From positions 1,540,081 through 1,604,080 of the forward strand of contig CM018606.1 of the NCBI GenBank assembly GCA_009192285.1: a stretch of DNA of 64,000 nt, written 5' to 3'. A model generated the notes under the pieces. That model had not been told where the DNA came from, ran no database searches, and saw nothing but the letters and a program-made list of their open reading frames with translations. The position numbers and the translations under genes were made by a program. Positions 48,180-60,729 of this stretch are shown in pieces. Numbering within the stretch: position 1 is the stretch's first letter; each line of letters starts with the position of its first letter. The DNA comes from Morchella semilibera (Eukaryota; Ascomycota; Pezizomycetes; Pezizales; Morchellaceae).

Positions 48180-49677
48180 TTATTTAGATTCCTCGGCAGC
48201 GGCGGCAGGGGCGGCCTCCTCGGTCTTAGCCTCTGCCTTGGGCTCCTCCTTCGCGGCGGCGGCGGCCGGGTCCTCAGCATCAGCCGACTCGCTTGAAGTC
48301 CACAGGGTGAGGTTGTCACGGAGGAGCTGCATGATGAGAGTAGAATCCCGGTAGCTCTCCTCGCTCAATGAGTCGAGCTCGGCAATGGCATCATCGAAAG
48401 CCTGCTTAGCGAGATGGCAAGCACGGTCGGGCGAGTTGAGGATCTCGTAGTAGAAGACAGAGAAGTTTAGGGCGAGACCGAGACGAATGGGGTGAGTAGG
48501 GGTGAGCTCAGTCTGAGCGACGTCGGTGGCGTTCTAAACGTGGATAATGAGCACGTGCTCCAGAAAAAGTGTTGGGGTTCAGCCACAGAGGGGAGAGTGG
48601 GGTATTAAGTTACCTTGTAAGCCTCGTGGGCAGCGTGGGCAGCTTCCTTTCGCTTATCGCCAGAGGCAAACTCGGCGAGATAACGGTGGTAATCACCCTT
48701 CCTATATCACGTCGAAAGAGGAAATTAGTCTCCGGTTGCCAAGAAAGAAAAAGAGGGGAACCATAATATTGGTGATGGGAACAGAATAAACATACATCTT
48801 GTGGTAGAAAACTTTTGACTCGCCAGACTCGGCCTTAGGGATCAAGGACTCGTCAAGAACGTTGAGGACATCACCGCAGACCTGTTCCAATTCTGTCTCG
48901 ATCTTTTGGCGGTATTCACGGATCTTTCCGACGTGCTTGTCAGAGCCCTTGGTCTCCTCCTTCTGTTCGATGCTGGAGATGATCCTCCAAGACGCACGTC
49001 GGGTTCCGACAACGTTCTTGTAGGCAACAGAGAGAAGATTGCGTTCATCGACAGTGAGTTCACCACCAAGCTATAAGGCAAACTACATATTAGTCCTTGG
49101 CAAAATGGAAAAAAGGGGGGAGCCCATCACGAAGCAGATAATTAAACTAATCCGCTATGCTCCTAAAGGGGTCCCCAAAATTCTGAGGATTCTTTGTACC
49201 TTCGCAACCTCCTATAATTCAATGGGTTAGCATACAGCCTGTTGTGAATTGTAGCTTTTGCTTTTGCTAGTCAGATAGCAAAAGCGGGGTTAGGGGGAGT
49301 ATACCTTCATGTACGTGACCATCTCTGAAAACAATCAAACCAAGCAATTAGCAAATGGGATACCCATAAATATACTCTTCTAAACATAGAGAACAAACCA
49401 TCATAACGCTCGGCCTGCTCGCACAGCCTGGCGAGAAAAGTCTTGCTGCGCAGAGGTTTAGTGACTAGTTAAGGGGGAAGATAATGATTGGAGATATCTC
49501 GGGGGGTCAAAAAATTACCTCTCACGCTATTTTGAGAAAAACGAAATACACATATTAGCAAAGTTCATGGTACATCTTTTGGACGACCGAAAGTTCGAAA
49601 GGAGGGGTTAGGGAGGAGGGGTTGTGATGCAAGCAAAGTACACAACAACGATGGCCGCAACTCACCTCAGTAGTCAT
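48180..49677 (-). CDS. BMH1: 14-3-3 protein
   Basis: Phosphoserine/phosphothreonine-binding dimeric adaptor controlling signalling, cell cycle and metabolism. Eight exons: 49666-49677, 49519-49526, 49399-49445, 49305-49324, 49200-49211, 48796-49070, 48614-48701, 48180-48533; 271 residues. Landmarks: [24 protein letters not shown], the signature [20 protein letters not shown] (Lys and Arg of the phosphate pocket present), [13 protein letters not shown], and the second signature [19 protein letters not shown]. The tail is Ala/Glu/Lys-rich and variable, as usual in fungi. The five coding exons at the 5' end are 8-47 nt, including one of 8 nt and two of 12 nt; all were placed by the conserved protein sequence. 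Confidence 0.96.
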
Positions 49678-52021
49678 ATTTTCTAGAAAAGGAGTTTGGA
49701 TTGAGGATTAGTTGAGTTTGAGTTTGGAAGGAGGATTTAGGATGGATTAGGGGGTTGAGTTGATGGTGTTGATGAAGAATGTGATGGATGATGGAGAAGG
49801 TATGGAGGACGGATGGAGTGAGTAGAAGAAGAGGTGGGTTGTTGTTGTAGTGGGGGGGAGTTGTAGTGCAGGTAGAGTGACGGAGTTGGAAAGAGAGCAG
49901 GAAAGGAGGCGGAGGGCGCAGACACCAACGCTCAGATATTGATGGAAAGAGAAAGAAAAGCGGGCGGTGGACCAGGTCAGAGACCGAGCGAGTAGTCGTC
50001 GTCCTATGCTGATGTGTGGCTCGGCAGTACCAGTAGCGAAAGGAACATCGTCGTTGTGCTGCTAAGTTGCTGGGTGCTACCCCTCCACCTTCCCCCAATT
50101 TCAACACAAACAACCCTCTCAATTAAGAAAAAACATTGTTTGCCTCCATTCCTGACCCCAGTTGCTATCTAGAAATTAATTCTTTATCACTCCTAGGTGT
50201 CTCGCCCATTTTTTGACCTTTCCAGCGGCAACATCATCATGCGTCCCCAGACGTCATTCTCCCCCATCCCAGCCAATCCCAAATCCCGCTGATGAGCATC
50301 TTCTCTCTGAATAAGGGCAGAAGTTTCAGCAAATTGCGATGCAGGGACCGAAAATGCAGTGAGGGAAGTTGTTGTTTTTCCGCTTCCCCCTCTCCTCCCC
50401 TCACTTCCTCAACTCATTCAAACTCAAAAGTATTATTTATGCGTAGAGTCAATACTCAAAGTAGGTAGTATGTAGTAAGGAGATAGCTCGTAAGGGAAGC
50501 TGATCCTGCTTTTTTGCTTCGACTTGCATTTCCTGACAACCTTACCTACCCCCAAACGAGACAACTTCGCCTGCCCTGTCCTGTCCGATGAGGTTCCCGG
50601 AATTCCCCACACGTGGTTCTGGGTTTCCCGAACAGCGTCCCGCCATGGGCCTTTTTTTTTTTTGTTATTTATTTTTCTGCGGGTTCTGGAAGGAACGGCG
50701 GCTCGAGCTCAGCTCACGTGCGAACGTGGTGCACCGACTCGATTTGCCCAGTCCGGACGCAGCTCTGCGAGATATCATTGTTCGAGCCGCCGCCTGAGAA
50801 TAGAAGCTATTTTACTCTACACCAGTGCGGATTTCATAAGTTACTATTTTGTGTCCCCCAGATAGATTGATAGGGAGCTAGAGATTATGTTTAGCCAACT
50901 TGGTGCTCTTACTGCTGCTGCCGCTCTTGCTACGCACCCCAAACATCAGTGCAACGTGCAAATGAGGGAGACTTGAGCGATCTGTTCTAGTCACGTACGC
51001 AGCAGCGCAATTTAGAATAGTAGCTATATCACTTTCTGCGAGATAAATCCTAGTGGAGAGAGCTTACGATCATTTCGACATACTGTTGGCCCCTGCGCAT
51101 AAGGATCGTGGGGCATGTCTATACTGAATTCCTGAATTCCAGTAGTTCCCGACAACAAGCAGAGAGAGCTTTCTAGGGAGAAATCCGGTTTTTTTTTTCA
51201 ATTTTATTTTTCATCCGGAGGTTGCAACTTCTAGTGCCTCACATGAGTATGAGTTACAGTGCCCACCATTAGGATGATCATGGTACCGGTCTCTTAATAC
51301 TAGATAGAGCAGATAGAGTACTCTGAGAATAAATGTCTTCACGATAAATTGCCCTATCGATATCCGATACGTACAAAAATAAAAAAGCCATGCCAGCTCA
51401 AACCAAGAAAGAGGCGGGATGAGAAAACAACCAAAACCACCGGACGTGAAACCGCAAAACGTTAAATAAAACAATGAACTCCAATGAAAATAATAGCGAA
51501 TGTCATCCTTACATGCTCCTTCTTCAGCCCCATCTCCCCACTTTGAGAGAGTGTGTGTGTGCCGCTTCCGCTCCGTGAAATTTGACCATGCAAAACGGAA
51601 AAGAAAAAAAGAATCCTTGCCGAAAACAAATTTAACTACAAAATTGCAATTGCACCAATCATGAGTTATCATGCTCAGACCCAACCAAGCAAGCAAATCA
51701 AATCATGTGTCATAATCCCCGCCAAAAAAGAACTCCGGTTATTGCTAGCTACTGTTACAATATCGTCGTTATCGTCCTATATGGCCATAGATATTGGTCT
51801 TAAGGTACGTCGTTCTCCACTATCATCCAAAATTATTCGTACACATCGTTATAAGATTTTTATGAAATTGTTTTTGAGAGTTTTTCCTTTTATGTATAAA
51901 CCGACTTTACTGTTCGTAACGTTCGGGTCCAGCACGAGGTTCGAAAGCGACGGTGGTATTTTATGACTTCCTCCACCTCCCCCTCCTCCCAATTTGGGTT
52001 GTCTCCGGTCGATATGAATGT
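49678..52021. other. Intergenic, promoter side of 14-3-3
   Basis: 2.3 kb. A polypyrimidine (minus strand) 5' UTR region lies next to the 14-3-3 start. The remainder shows no recognised gene; a 29-aa signal-peptide-like frame at 50888 is discussed under rejected items. Confidence 0.55.
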
Positions 52022-52668
52022 TTAGTCGAAATAGAAGTCTCCCTTGAGCATTCGTTCCTGCATCGGATCCACGGTATTGCTCCGCTTCGGAATTGCATTT
52101 ACTGGCTCAGGCATAGTAGCGATTGACTGTCTGCGCTGCTGGCCGGCCTCGTCACCCTGGCTGACCTGATTCGGTCTACCACTATCACCCCAGAACCCTA
52201 AGAAGCAACTAGTCAGTACAACAAGCATAACCATAACAACCAGTACAGGAATTGTCCCCACTAACCTCTGGAGACTGTCGGGGAAGCAGCACTATTCGGC
52301 ACCCTTCCACTCGGGATCCTAATATCCCTCAATGCCCTCGCCCCAAAGCTCAATCTCCTTGCAAACGGCTGGGTTGGGCCCTCGTCATCCTCCACAGCGT
52401 TCTCGTCGACCACCGACGATGCCGCAGAGGATACTGAGGCAATTGAGCCACGGCGAATGGGCATCTGCGCCTGGAAGCGTGGTGGGGATGTTCCAGTGAT
52501 GCCCGAGGAAATACTCATACGACGGCGGCTATTGGCCGCGGACGAGATGGGTCCCGGGTAGGCTGCGGCTGTGGTGCTACGGCTGGACGAGAATAGGTCC
52601 GTCAGACCGCGGGAGATGGAGCCACGGCGGGCCTGCTGCTCAATGGGCTGGTCGTTGGGTGCAGACAT
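52022..52668 (-). CDS. Ser/Arg-rich conserved hypothetical protein, 192 aa
   Basis: Exons 52266-52668 and 52022-52197. Repeated RRxS phospho-site-like motifs: ARRGSISRGL, SRRRMSISSG, IRRGSIAS, ARRLSFGARAL, RRQSIAT and KRSNTV, which suit basophilic kinases such as PKA. The middle is acidic (DENAVEDDEGP) and the end is GFWGDSGRPN ... DPMQERMLKGDFYFD. The ERxLKGDFYxD ending seems familiar from conserved fungal hypothetical proteins, but I cannot name the family. No TM segment or enzymatic motif is seen; it is probably disordered and regulated by phosphorylation (inference). Confidence 0.82.
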
Positions 52669-55600
52669 TATTATTATGGGGAGTAAGAGATATGAGCTAA
52701 AGGTTTCTTGAACGGTAGATTATCGAGTGAGATTGGTATTGTTTTTTATTATCTTTCCTTTCTTTCCTTCTTGCTTGCTAGAAATAAAAGTAGGCGAGGC
52801 AACAGGACAGATTTATAGAAAGTTGATTTCTGGCGAGAATGATTAAAAGCCCGGATTCGGCGGGGAAAAAAGCAAGCTGAACTTAAATCGGAGATCGACC
52901 GTCTGTCCGCTCGAACGATAATGGTATGATTGGGGGGGTGATTTTCAAGGGGTGAGACCCTTTGTGCTTGCTTAAATAGGTAGGCGAATAGGTGGTGGAG
53001 TGGGCCCGGTTGGTATGTAATGCTTGATGTACGTAGGCGCTTTTAGTTGGTATGCAGAAACTCTCGAGGCTCGATTACCAGCAGCAGATATGACCGAATG
53101 ACTGGCGACGACTCTTGGGGATCCCAAGGTGGACGGAAGGGGGGGTTTTTGTACCCCATACCAAAATTCGTGGAGGGGTGGGTAGAAGAAGAGAGGGGGG
53201 GGGGGAGGTGGGGAGGTGGGGAGGTTTAGCAAGATTGGCACGACGACGTATGATAAGACACCTTGCCTAGTAGCTAGTGTAAGTAGTAGTGCCTTACGAC
53301 ACCCTCAATTGCCCAGATATCCATCGTGGTAGAAGAGTTAGCACAGTAAGGGTAAGTAGACCTTCGATCGTGGTGGGCATTATGGCGTTTGATCAGCAAT
53401 CTACAGCTACACCAGGAGAGGGAAAGGTCAACAGGCCAATTGCTTGCCAACACTCTGTCCCTAGAATAACCTAAGGCTAGAATAGACTTGCACTTGAACT
53501 ACAATTCAAAGGAAAAGGGGTGTGTGGGTGGCTTTCTGCGTCAATCATGATGCCTACAGCATACTCGTATCTACCGAACCTCACTGTAGGTATAATGTAA
53601 CTGTACGAGTCTGGATCACCGGCTTAGCAGCAAAAGAACAGATTTACCATAAGATAACTGGAAAGTTCAAGCGATAATGAACGTAATGTATGTATTAGCA
53701 ATTGAGAGAAGAAGTAGACTGTGGGGGGGGGGGGGGGGGTTGTTAGGATAAAAAGAGATAGAGTCTTTCAGTCAATCAAATCAAAATCAATGCTGCAGTC
53801 AGACTACAATTAGAGTACCGTACATTACATACATTGCACATATTCTAGCACTAGTACCATATTACCATTCATCCCAAGAAAAAAGAGGAGATATAATCAT
53901 AAAGTACCAGTACATCCCGCAAGATAAGGATTTTCTGTGATTGTGTCGAGCTTCACCTATCTTCAACAGACGTGCATGTTGTACCTGTACCTCATCCTAC
54001 GTCGTTAACTCGAGGGCACTAGTGCTGCACCATCACCTGCCTGTCTGCTTAGACCCCACAATTACAGTTTTCCCCGCACTTTCCTTTCACTCGCAGCGTG
54101 TTTTACCTTTGCCACCAGACCCAGTTAGGTCAGAAGAAGGTGCTAAAGAAAGGTGTCCATCCAACCACACACACACCCCACAACGACGATGTCTTTCCCT
54201 GCCTCCCCCTTCTTTACTTTCCTTCCAGTGACCCCCCCCCCAAATCAACCAAATTCTACTGCTACTTTGACGCCCGATCGGATATTCCTACGGGCCTTAG
54301 TCAAAAGTTAGTCTAATAAAGACCTTATTAGATTTTTTTTTAAAACTTTATATATTCCTTAAATCATACTTATCATACTTAAAAAGGCTACTAAGGGCTT
54401 GTTAAAAATCCGGTTGGGCGTTAAAAGTAAGTAGTATGTAGCGGGCCAACTTTTGACCCTATCTCTGATCCTCTTCTCTGGGTCCGATTGAAGACCATCG
54501 ACAAATCCTTTCCGAAAAGGAAAAAAAAAAAAAAGTAGGCAAATTTTATCGATCCCGGACATCAAGCTTCTCACCGCTGGGGTACTGGACGGCGACGGCC
54601 TTGGCCTCACCACCAGTAATAAAAAGAACCGCTACAGTATGTCTGCACCACGGGTGACCGGTATGGCCCACAATTGGGGGGGGGGGGAATGTCATCGGCG
54701 CCAGACATCACCTCCCCAACCGTCTACTACTCTGCGATAACAACCATGGTCCCTGATTTCCGCTAACGACACTTCTTTGTCTTTGGTCTGCTTCAGAAGT
54801 CCTACCTACAGCAACTAAATCTCGCCTACAATGCCCACGATGAAGTGGCAGACGTGCTGTCACGTAGCTTCTTAGTAATTTCATAGATAGCGAAGGTGGC
54901 CAAAGTACTCACCCTAGCACAGCTATCAAAGGAAGAACTACAAAATGGCCCCCATGACCGTTGTTGTGCCGCTTGACTCTTCATCAGCAAAGCTAGAGTA
55001 CCCCCTGGTACATGATTTGCTCCTTCGCTGCCTTGGAGAAAGAAAGAAAGAAAGAAAAAAAGAAAGGGGGGGGGGGCTTGTCTTCCGTACCGAGCTGTAT
55101 GTATCATGTAGAGTCAATCACTGATCATCGCCGCCGTTGAACGCATACCCATCTCACATGCTAGCCCTCAATCAACCCAACCCTACCAAACAAAAACGAC
55201 CGCCTTTCCCTCCGTCCCGTAAAACAAAAAACAAGAAGCAGGGATCGAACCTAGCACAAATGCAAATAAAGCATTTCAAAACAAACCCAATAGATTAAAT
55301 CTGCCGATGACACCGATTGACGAACACTTCCTGAGGCAGGGGAGGGGACTACAATGATAGAGCAAGAAATCGAAGAGAGGGAAAAAAAAAAAATGTTCCA
55401 GTACCTTCCACCCAGTTACCGTCTTGGCTATGTCTTGTATCTAGATGAAAGATCTCGCTACCTATCTTCACCTGACCGGGTAGAGTAATAATTTATACAT
55501 ATCATTCATGTAGTGCCTAAAGTTAACTACCCCGGTCATGACAGCGAGCCTTGCTTACTTCGCCTTGTTTGCTTTTTTTGCGTTATCTCGATCGTGGGCC

Positions 55601-57559
55601 GTGCTGGGAAATGATCTGGCATTTGAATTTTGAACTCTGGGGGGTGGGATTGTTAGCCCTGTATGTAGGACACGACAAATCTCTTCTTCTTCCTCCTCCT
55701 CCAGCCACTTGGATGCATAATCGCATTTGAACCACAGAAGAGCACGTACTCGGTGTAGAGTCGTTCGGTGTAAGAGGTTCATCCTAATTAATATAGGTGA
55801 TTGTTATGCTAAGCTTGCAAGTTTCTCTGACCTGGTACTCTAGAAATCTTCATACTGCAGCGCATCTACATAGCACTACACACTTAATTATGCTTTTTTC
55901 ACTAGCACCTAGTCGGTACCAATTCTCCTCGATCAACCACATAATGTTCCGCGTAGTATTAAAGCTTCGACTCTACTTGCTCCGGTTGGCCAGTTGAACA
56001 AAGACATGTTTCTCTTGGCTTGACACATTTATGCTTTATGAGTGGTACGTAGAGATAAATGCATGTACATGCCTACATCTCTACTCTACATGGGTAGATC
56101 TAGCCGCTGGGCTACTGCCGGTGGGTACTATTGCCGTTGCGTTGGGTGCATCATCAAGGATCACTCGCTGCATGTATGTATGTATGTAATACCAAGGCGG
56201 GTGGGTAGTTCCGTCTAGCTACTGGTCTCAACCTCAACTCACCTAGACGGTGATGTTTGCGGGTTAGACACGAATCATGCCCAGGCCTGGACCATGTACT
56301 CCAATAATTATCAGTACATACAGACTTAGTCTTAGCGAGCCAGTCTCCTCGCCCGCCCAGTAGCAGCAGCAGCACAGGAGAAAAACACATGCCAAAGCCA
56401 AAAGCCAAACTGCGAGCACGCAATCAGTGTCAAGCGTCATGATTCATGACAACACTCCCAAAGAAAAGAAAAAGGCCCGCGTACTCCTCCTGTTGATCTG
56501 GCCAAGCCGGAGCCCAATATAACCGGCTATATATGCTATGTGGAGCAAAGAGTGAGAGAGCATGCATGGAGGTAGATAAGTAGGTACTTTAAATATACGT
56601 AGTAGGTAAAGGAGGGAGGGTCAACATCAGACCCGTACGCGCGCTCTAGATCCCCCTCCTGGCAGATTCTCGACATCAGGTTTAGCAGAACTACATTTCT
56701 TTTCTATCATGGTAAAGAGTACATGTATTCACTAGATACCCGGTGCATATGTTTTTTTTACTCCCCTCCTCTTCATCTATGACGCCTTACATAGGTGTTC
56801 TATGAATAGAGAGGGGTAGGTTAGACACATTTACCCCTCCTCGCCTGCCTCCCCGTCTACTACGCTGAGATAATGTACTACGGGTGTAGGGTAAGTCTGG
56901 CGACAGTAGGAACTGTTGCAACTACGGGCCCCAGTGTCGCCAGACTTACCCCTACACCCGTAGTACCTACCCTCCGCATTGATTACAATAGGTACTGGCG
57001 CTTAAATGATCTAAATTTTCCGCCAAAAAATATGTATAAATCCCCCTACGAAACGGCGGGGAAACCCATGAAGACATCAAATGAAACCTATGGTATCTAA
57101 TCAATAAAATTCACAAAACGAAACCAAAAAGCCGTGTTATGTCGTCTTTAACCAACTCCCGAAATTTCCACCAAACTAAAACTAACAGCACAAACTAGCC
57201 CAATAAAAATGGTGGACTTAGTAGCGAGGGTATCTAGGAAAAAGACGCTACATGCCACAAAGGAAGAAGGGAAGAGTCAAAACGGTGTTTATGAGATGGC
57301 CAATCGCCAAGCCGAGACGAATGTTGATGGTTCAAATAAAGGGAAACTTTGCTAGGTACTACGGAAGTAATCTATCCGTTCAAACAAATAATAATGATAC
57401 TCAAAACAGGAAACATGAAATAAAGCAAGTCCCTAAATCGCAATAAAAAAAGTAGAGACCACAACTATGTTACTGAAAAAGGGAACATGAAATGAAGGTA
57501 AGTCCGATATGACGCCAATTTGTCCGGAATTGCCTAAACCCTCCATTTTATTATGTAGG
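52669..57559. other. Large gene-poor region
   Basis: 4.9 kb without a supported gene. Long G tracts lie near 53194-53205, 53723-53739 and 54676-54687, with a GAAA microsatellite and G tract at 55042-55076. A near-perfect 92-bp inverted repeat is at 56875-56966. A weak minus-strand frame at 54560-54640 is noted under rejected items. Confidence 0.55.
56875..56966. repeat. Near-perfect 92-bp inverted repeat (possible micro-MITE)
   Basis: The left arm GTACTACGGGTGTAGGG then TAAGTCTGGCGACA is repeated inverted at the right end with a single extra G. About 29 bp separate the arms. TA dinucleotides sit at both edges, compatible with a TA target duplication. Confidence 0.7.
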
Positions 57560-60500
57560 CTAGTTCGGGATGATGGTAGCCAGCTTCTGCAAGGCAGCAA
57601 TTACACCTATAGTACGAGTAATCGTTAGCCAATCAAGTAACCACGGACCTCTTTTACATCCTCATGCAGCCAATAGAGGAAAGGATTGTCGCCAAAACAG
57701 AAAAGGGAAAGTGTTGAGGAACCCACCTGCAACACCTGTGATCGTTGCGTTGGCTTGCGTATTTTTTGTCCCCACTTTTACTGTGGTAACGCTCTTAACC
57801 TCCCCATCAGTCGCCAGATCGTTAGCCCAGCTAAAAACTGGCTCATCATCCCGTCCGTCCCCAACAACCATCAAGAAATCCACCGCATTATCACTTTCAG
57901 ATGTACGCTCTAAGACTGTTTTTGCTGCCGTAGTTTTGGTCCAGTCCCTAGATTCTACCAGAACAGTTCCGCCCATGGGAACGGCATGGACACGATAGGA
58001 TTCGCAAGAATCATTAACGTGATTGCAGCATTCTCCTGCCTGGCGGGCAGCAAGCGTTGAATCTTCAGACTTCTCATAATGCCAAATAAAAGAGCAATTG
58101 CGCTCTTCAACAAAAGTACCAGGTGTACGCTCGACGTAGTATTCAAGGATTTCCCTGACTGATTTTTTCCATGGAAGTTCTTCGTCAGCAATACGAGTCC
58201 ATTGGCCACTCTTGAACATGCGTATGAAGCAGCCGCTTTCAGCAATAAGACCAATATCTGGGACTCGGTGGAAGAGGCGCTCGAGTTCCTACACCTAGTT
58301 AGATTTTTATACGCATAAACTTCTATTGAACCTTGTATAGTACCTCCGGAGTTCTGGAACTCATAATATAGACAGTATTCCTCTCATCCAATAATAAGTC
58401 GTGCAACACATCAAGGGTACGCTGAGGGCTTGTAAGAATGATGCTTGTTGGGGATCCCCAAGAGGCCAAAGTCCCTTCATAATCCAACAAGAACACCCTC
58501 TTATTTGAATTCTGGTAAGCATCCACAAGTGACTTTGTTGACAACCTTGGAATTGTAGTTGATCCACAACGTTGCTGCTCAACCCATGCACGCTCTAGCT
58601 CCTCCAAGAAGGTTGTCAACCAATAAGATGCGGTGTGGTGCATAACGGCGCTGTAGAGTTTCTCCCAACGGTGCTTTTTCTCAAGCGGGTCCATCGTGAG
58701 CGCCTGATATAAAGCTGATGCACACCTGCTGTGGTCCCATGGGTTTACAGATATCTCGGCACCATTGAAAATGGAGGCGCTTCCAGTGAATTCACTAAGG
58801 ATAAGTGGGCCATGCGTTTGATCCTGGCAATAAACGTACTCATGACTTGTGAGATTCATACCATCACGGAGACTGGTAACAACAAGTGCATCCGCAATGG
58901 TAAGAAGCGCAAGGTACTGGTAATAACTGATGTCCTGATGCAAATACACAACGGGCTGGTAGTCAAGGGTTGCATACGCACAGTTGATGCGAGTAACGAT
59001 ATCAATAACAGTGGACTGAAGTTCCACAATTGAAGTTGTGGTTAGGGCGACCTGGATCAACACTACATTTCCAACCCACTCTGGGTGTTTTTTGAGAAAT
59101 AACTCAAAGGCCAACAGCTTTTGTCTAACTCCTCGGACACCATCTAACTAAAATAAAGTCAGTGAATTTTGAAGGCAAGAAGTAAATAGATGAAACCTAC
59201 CTTATCTCTGGCGACAAGCAACTTCTTGCCAGCATATCTTGTCTTGAGTGCTTCCAACCACTCCGTTACTTTATCTTCTTTCCGCTTCTGGTCCAATTGA
59301 ATTGGATCAATACCAATTGGTGAGATAGAGATTGCAATAAATCTGTTATCCAATTGAACACCATCGTTCCTGGCCTCCAAGCATAGAAGTCTGCTGCAGG
59401 TCTGCAAGAAATGGCGCGCGTACTCCTCCGTTTGGAATCCGATTAGGGTCGAACCAAGCATTCCTTCCAGAAGCTGCTTACGATGGGCCAAACATCGGAA
59501 GATCTCGGACGACGGGAAAGCTACGTGGAGGAAGAACCCGATTTTAGCGTCGGGACCAAGCGCCTCACGCACCATCATGGGAACCAAGAGAAGATGGTAG
59601 TCGTGTACCCAGACGGTATCACCACGTTTATAGTCCTTGATGATGACATCCGCAACAGAACGGTTAACTGCTTCAAAATATTTCCATGAGTGATCCAGGA
59701 AAGCTCTGTTATTTATTAGTATTTGGGAATTAGTTTGTGAAGGTATATGCGGGGACTCACTTGCTCTTCGGATGGTCCGGAATCTGATAATGAAAAACTG
59801 GCCAAAGGACTTCCTTGCAATAATGGTTGTAATGACCGTCAAAATCTTTGTCGCTGGGGAAAGCTACAATTGAGTCACAGTCTTCCCGAAGGCGTCCCTC
59901 GATCGCAACTTTAACACTCTCATCAAGGCTGTCAGTAGGGAAGCCCAAAGTCCCGACCCAGGTCTTGTCATGTAGAGATCCATCGGCAATGGCGGCTTCA
60001 ACCGCATTTTTCAATCCACCGTTTCCTTGATCAGTTCTCTCAATGTGCCATGTTTTGCCCTTAAATGGTCTTTCGGAGGCCGATGAACGGCGTTTCTCAC
60101 GGTGCCGTGTAAGAGCTGGTGGGAGGGCAAAATATCCATCACCTGGACCCTGGGCATCCTCACTTATTTCAGCGGGGCCTGGGGGGCTTCGTGGACGAGA
60201 TTTGGGCTGGTTAAGCTTCCTTGAGAAGGAGGGCTCACTGGGAGAACCGAGAGGTGCATTCTCGGAATGGGCAAGCTTGAAGAAAAGTTCTTCACTCGTA
60301 GGACTTCCGGCGGCAGTAGGAGTCAATGGAGGGGTAGGCTCGTTTGAGGTAGTCAGGGATCGTCCGAGTGTTTGCAGAAGGTTTGGGATTAGAGCTGGCG
60401 GCTCAAACCGGGGCGGATCCACACGAACTGTTGAAAGTTTTATGCGGGGAGGGCTCTTAGAAGCTACCGAGTCCGAAGGTCTTTCCCGAGTTTGTGGGGG

Positions 60501-60729
60501 AGACCCGAACGGAGATTTGTAATTGAGAACGTCAGGCTCATTGTCGAATTGGACGGTGTACGGGAGATGTCTAGATGGAGAACAGCGGTTGTATTAGCAA
60601 CTCTGCATGATCTGCGCGAAATGTAGATTCGCACTCTACGCAATTTAATTATAATGCAGGCACGGAAACCTAGAAAAACATATCTACAATATGGGGGAGA
60701 GCTTACAAAGATGCCACAAAGGTCGTCAT
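57560..60729 (-). CDS. TPS3: Trehalose-6-phosphate synthase complex subunit, Tps3/Tsl1 (regulatory) type
   Basis: Member of the trehalose synthase complex (UDP-glucose + glucose-6-P to trehalose-6-P to trehalose; cytosol). Exons 60707-60729, 59761-60570, 59201-59705, 58344-59147, 57727-58288, 57560-57606; 916 residues. The N-terminus MTTFVASLHLPYTVQFDN is typical of Tps3/Tsl1, and a Pro/Ser-rich linker follows. The GT20 part has HDYHLLLVPMMVREALG, FFLHVAFPSSEIFRCL, DGMNLTSHEYV and LSEFTGSA. The phosphatase-like part has FLLDYEGTLASWGSP, where active enzymes have DxDGT, so the second catalytic Asp is Glu here; VVGDGRDDEPVF is near the end. Together these suggest a regulatory subunit rather than the Tps2 phosphatase. 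The final exon restores the AALQKLATI ending. Confidence 0.9.

Noticed and set aside
50888-50977. 29-aa frame MFSQLGALTAAAALATHP... resembling a secretion signal
   Set aside because: Too short, no downstream exon found that continues a secreted protein; could be a remnant but cannot be supported.
54560-54640. Minus-strand segment reading ITGGEAKAVAVQYPSGEKLD
   Set aside because: Looks protein-like and ends at a stop, but the upstream sequence breaks into poly-Pro from a G tract and no family is recognised; possibly a gene relic.
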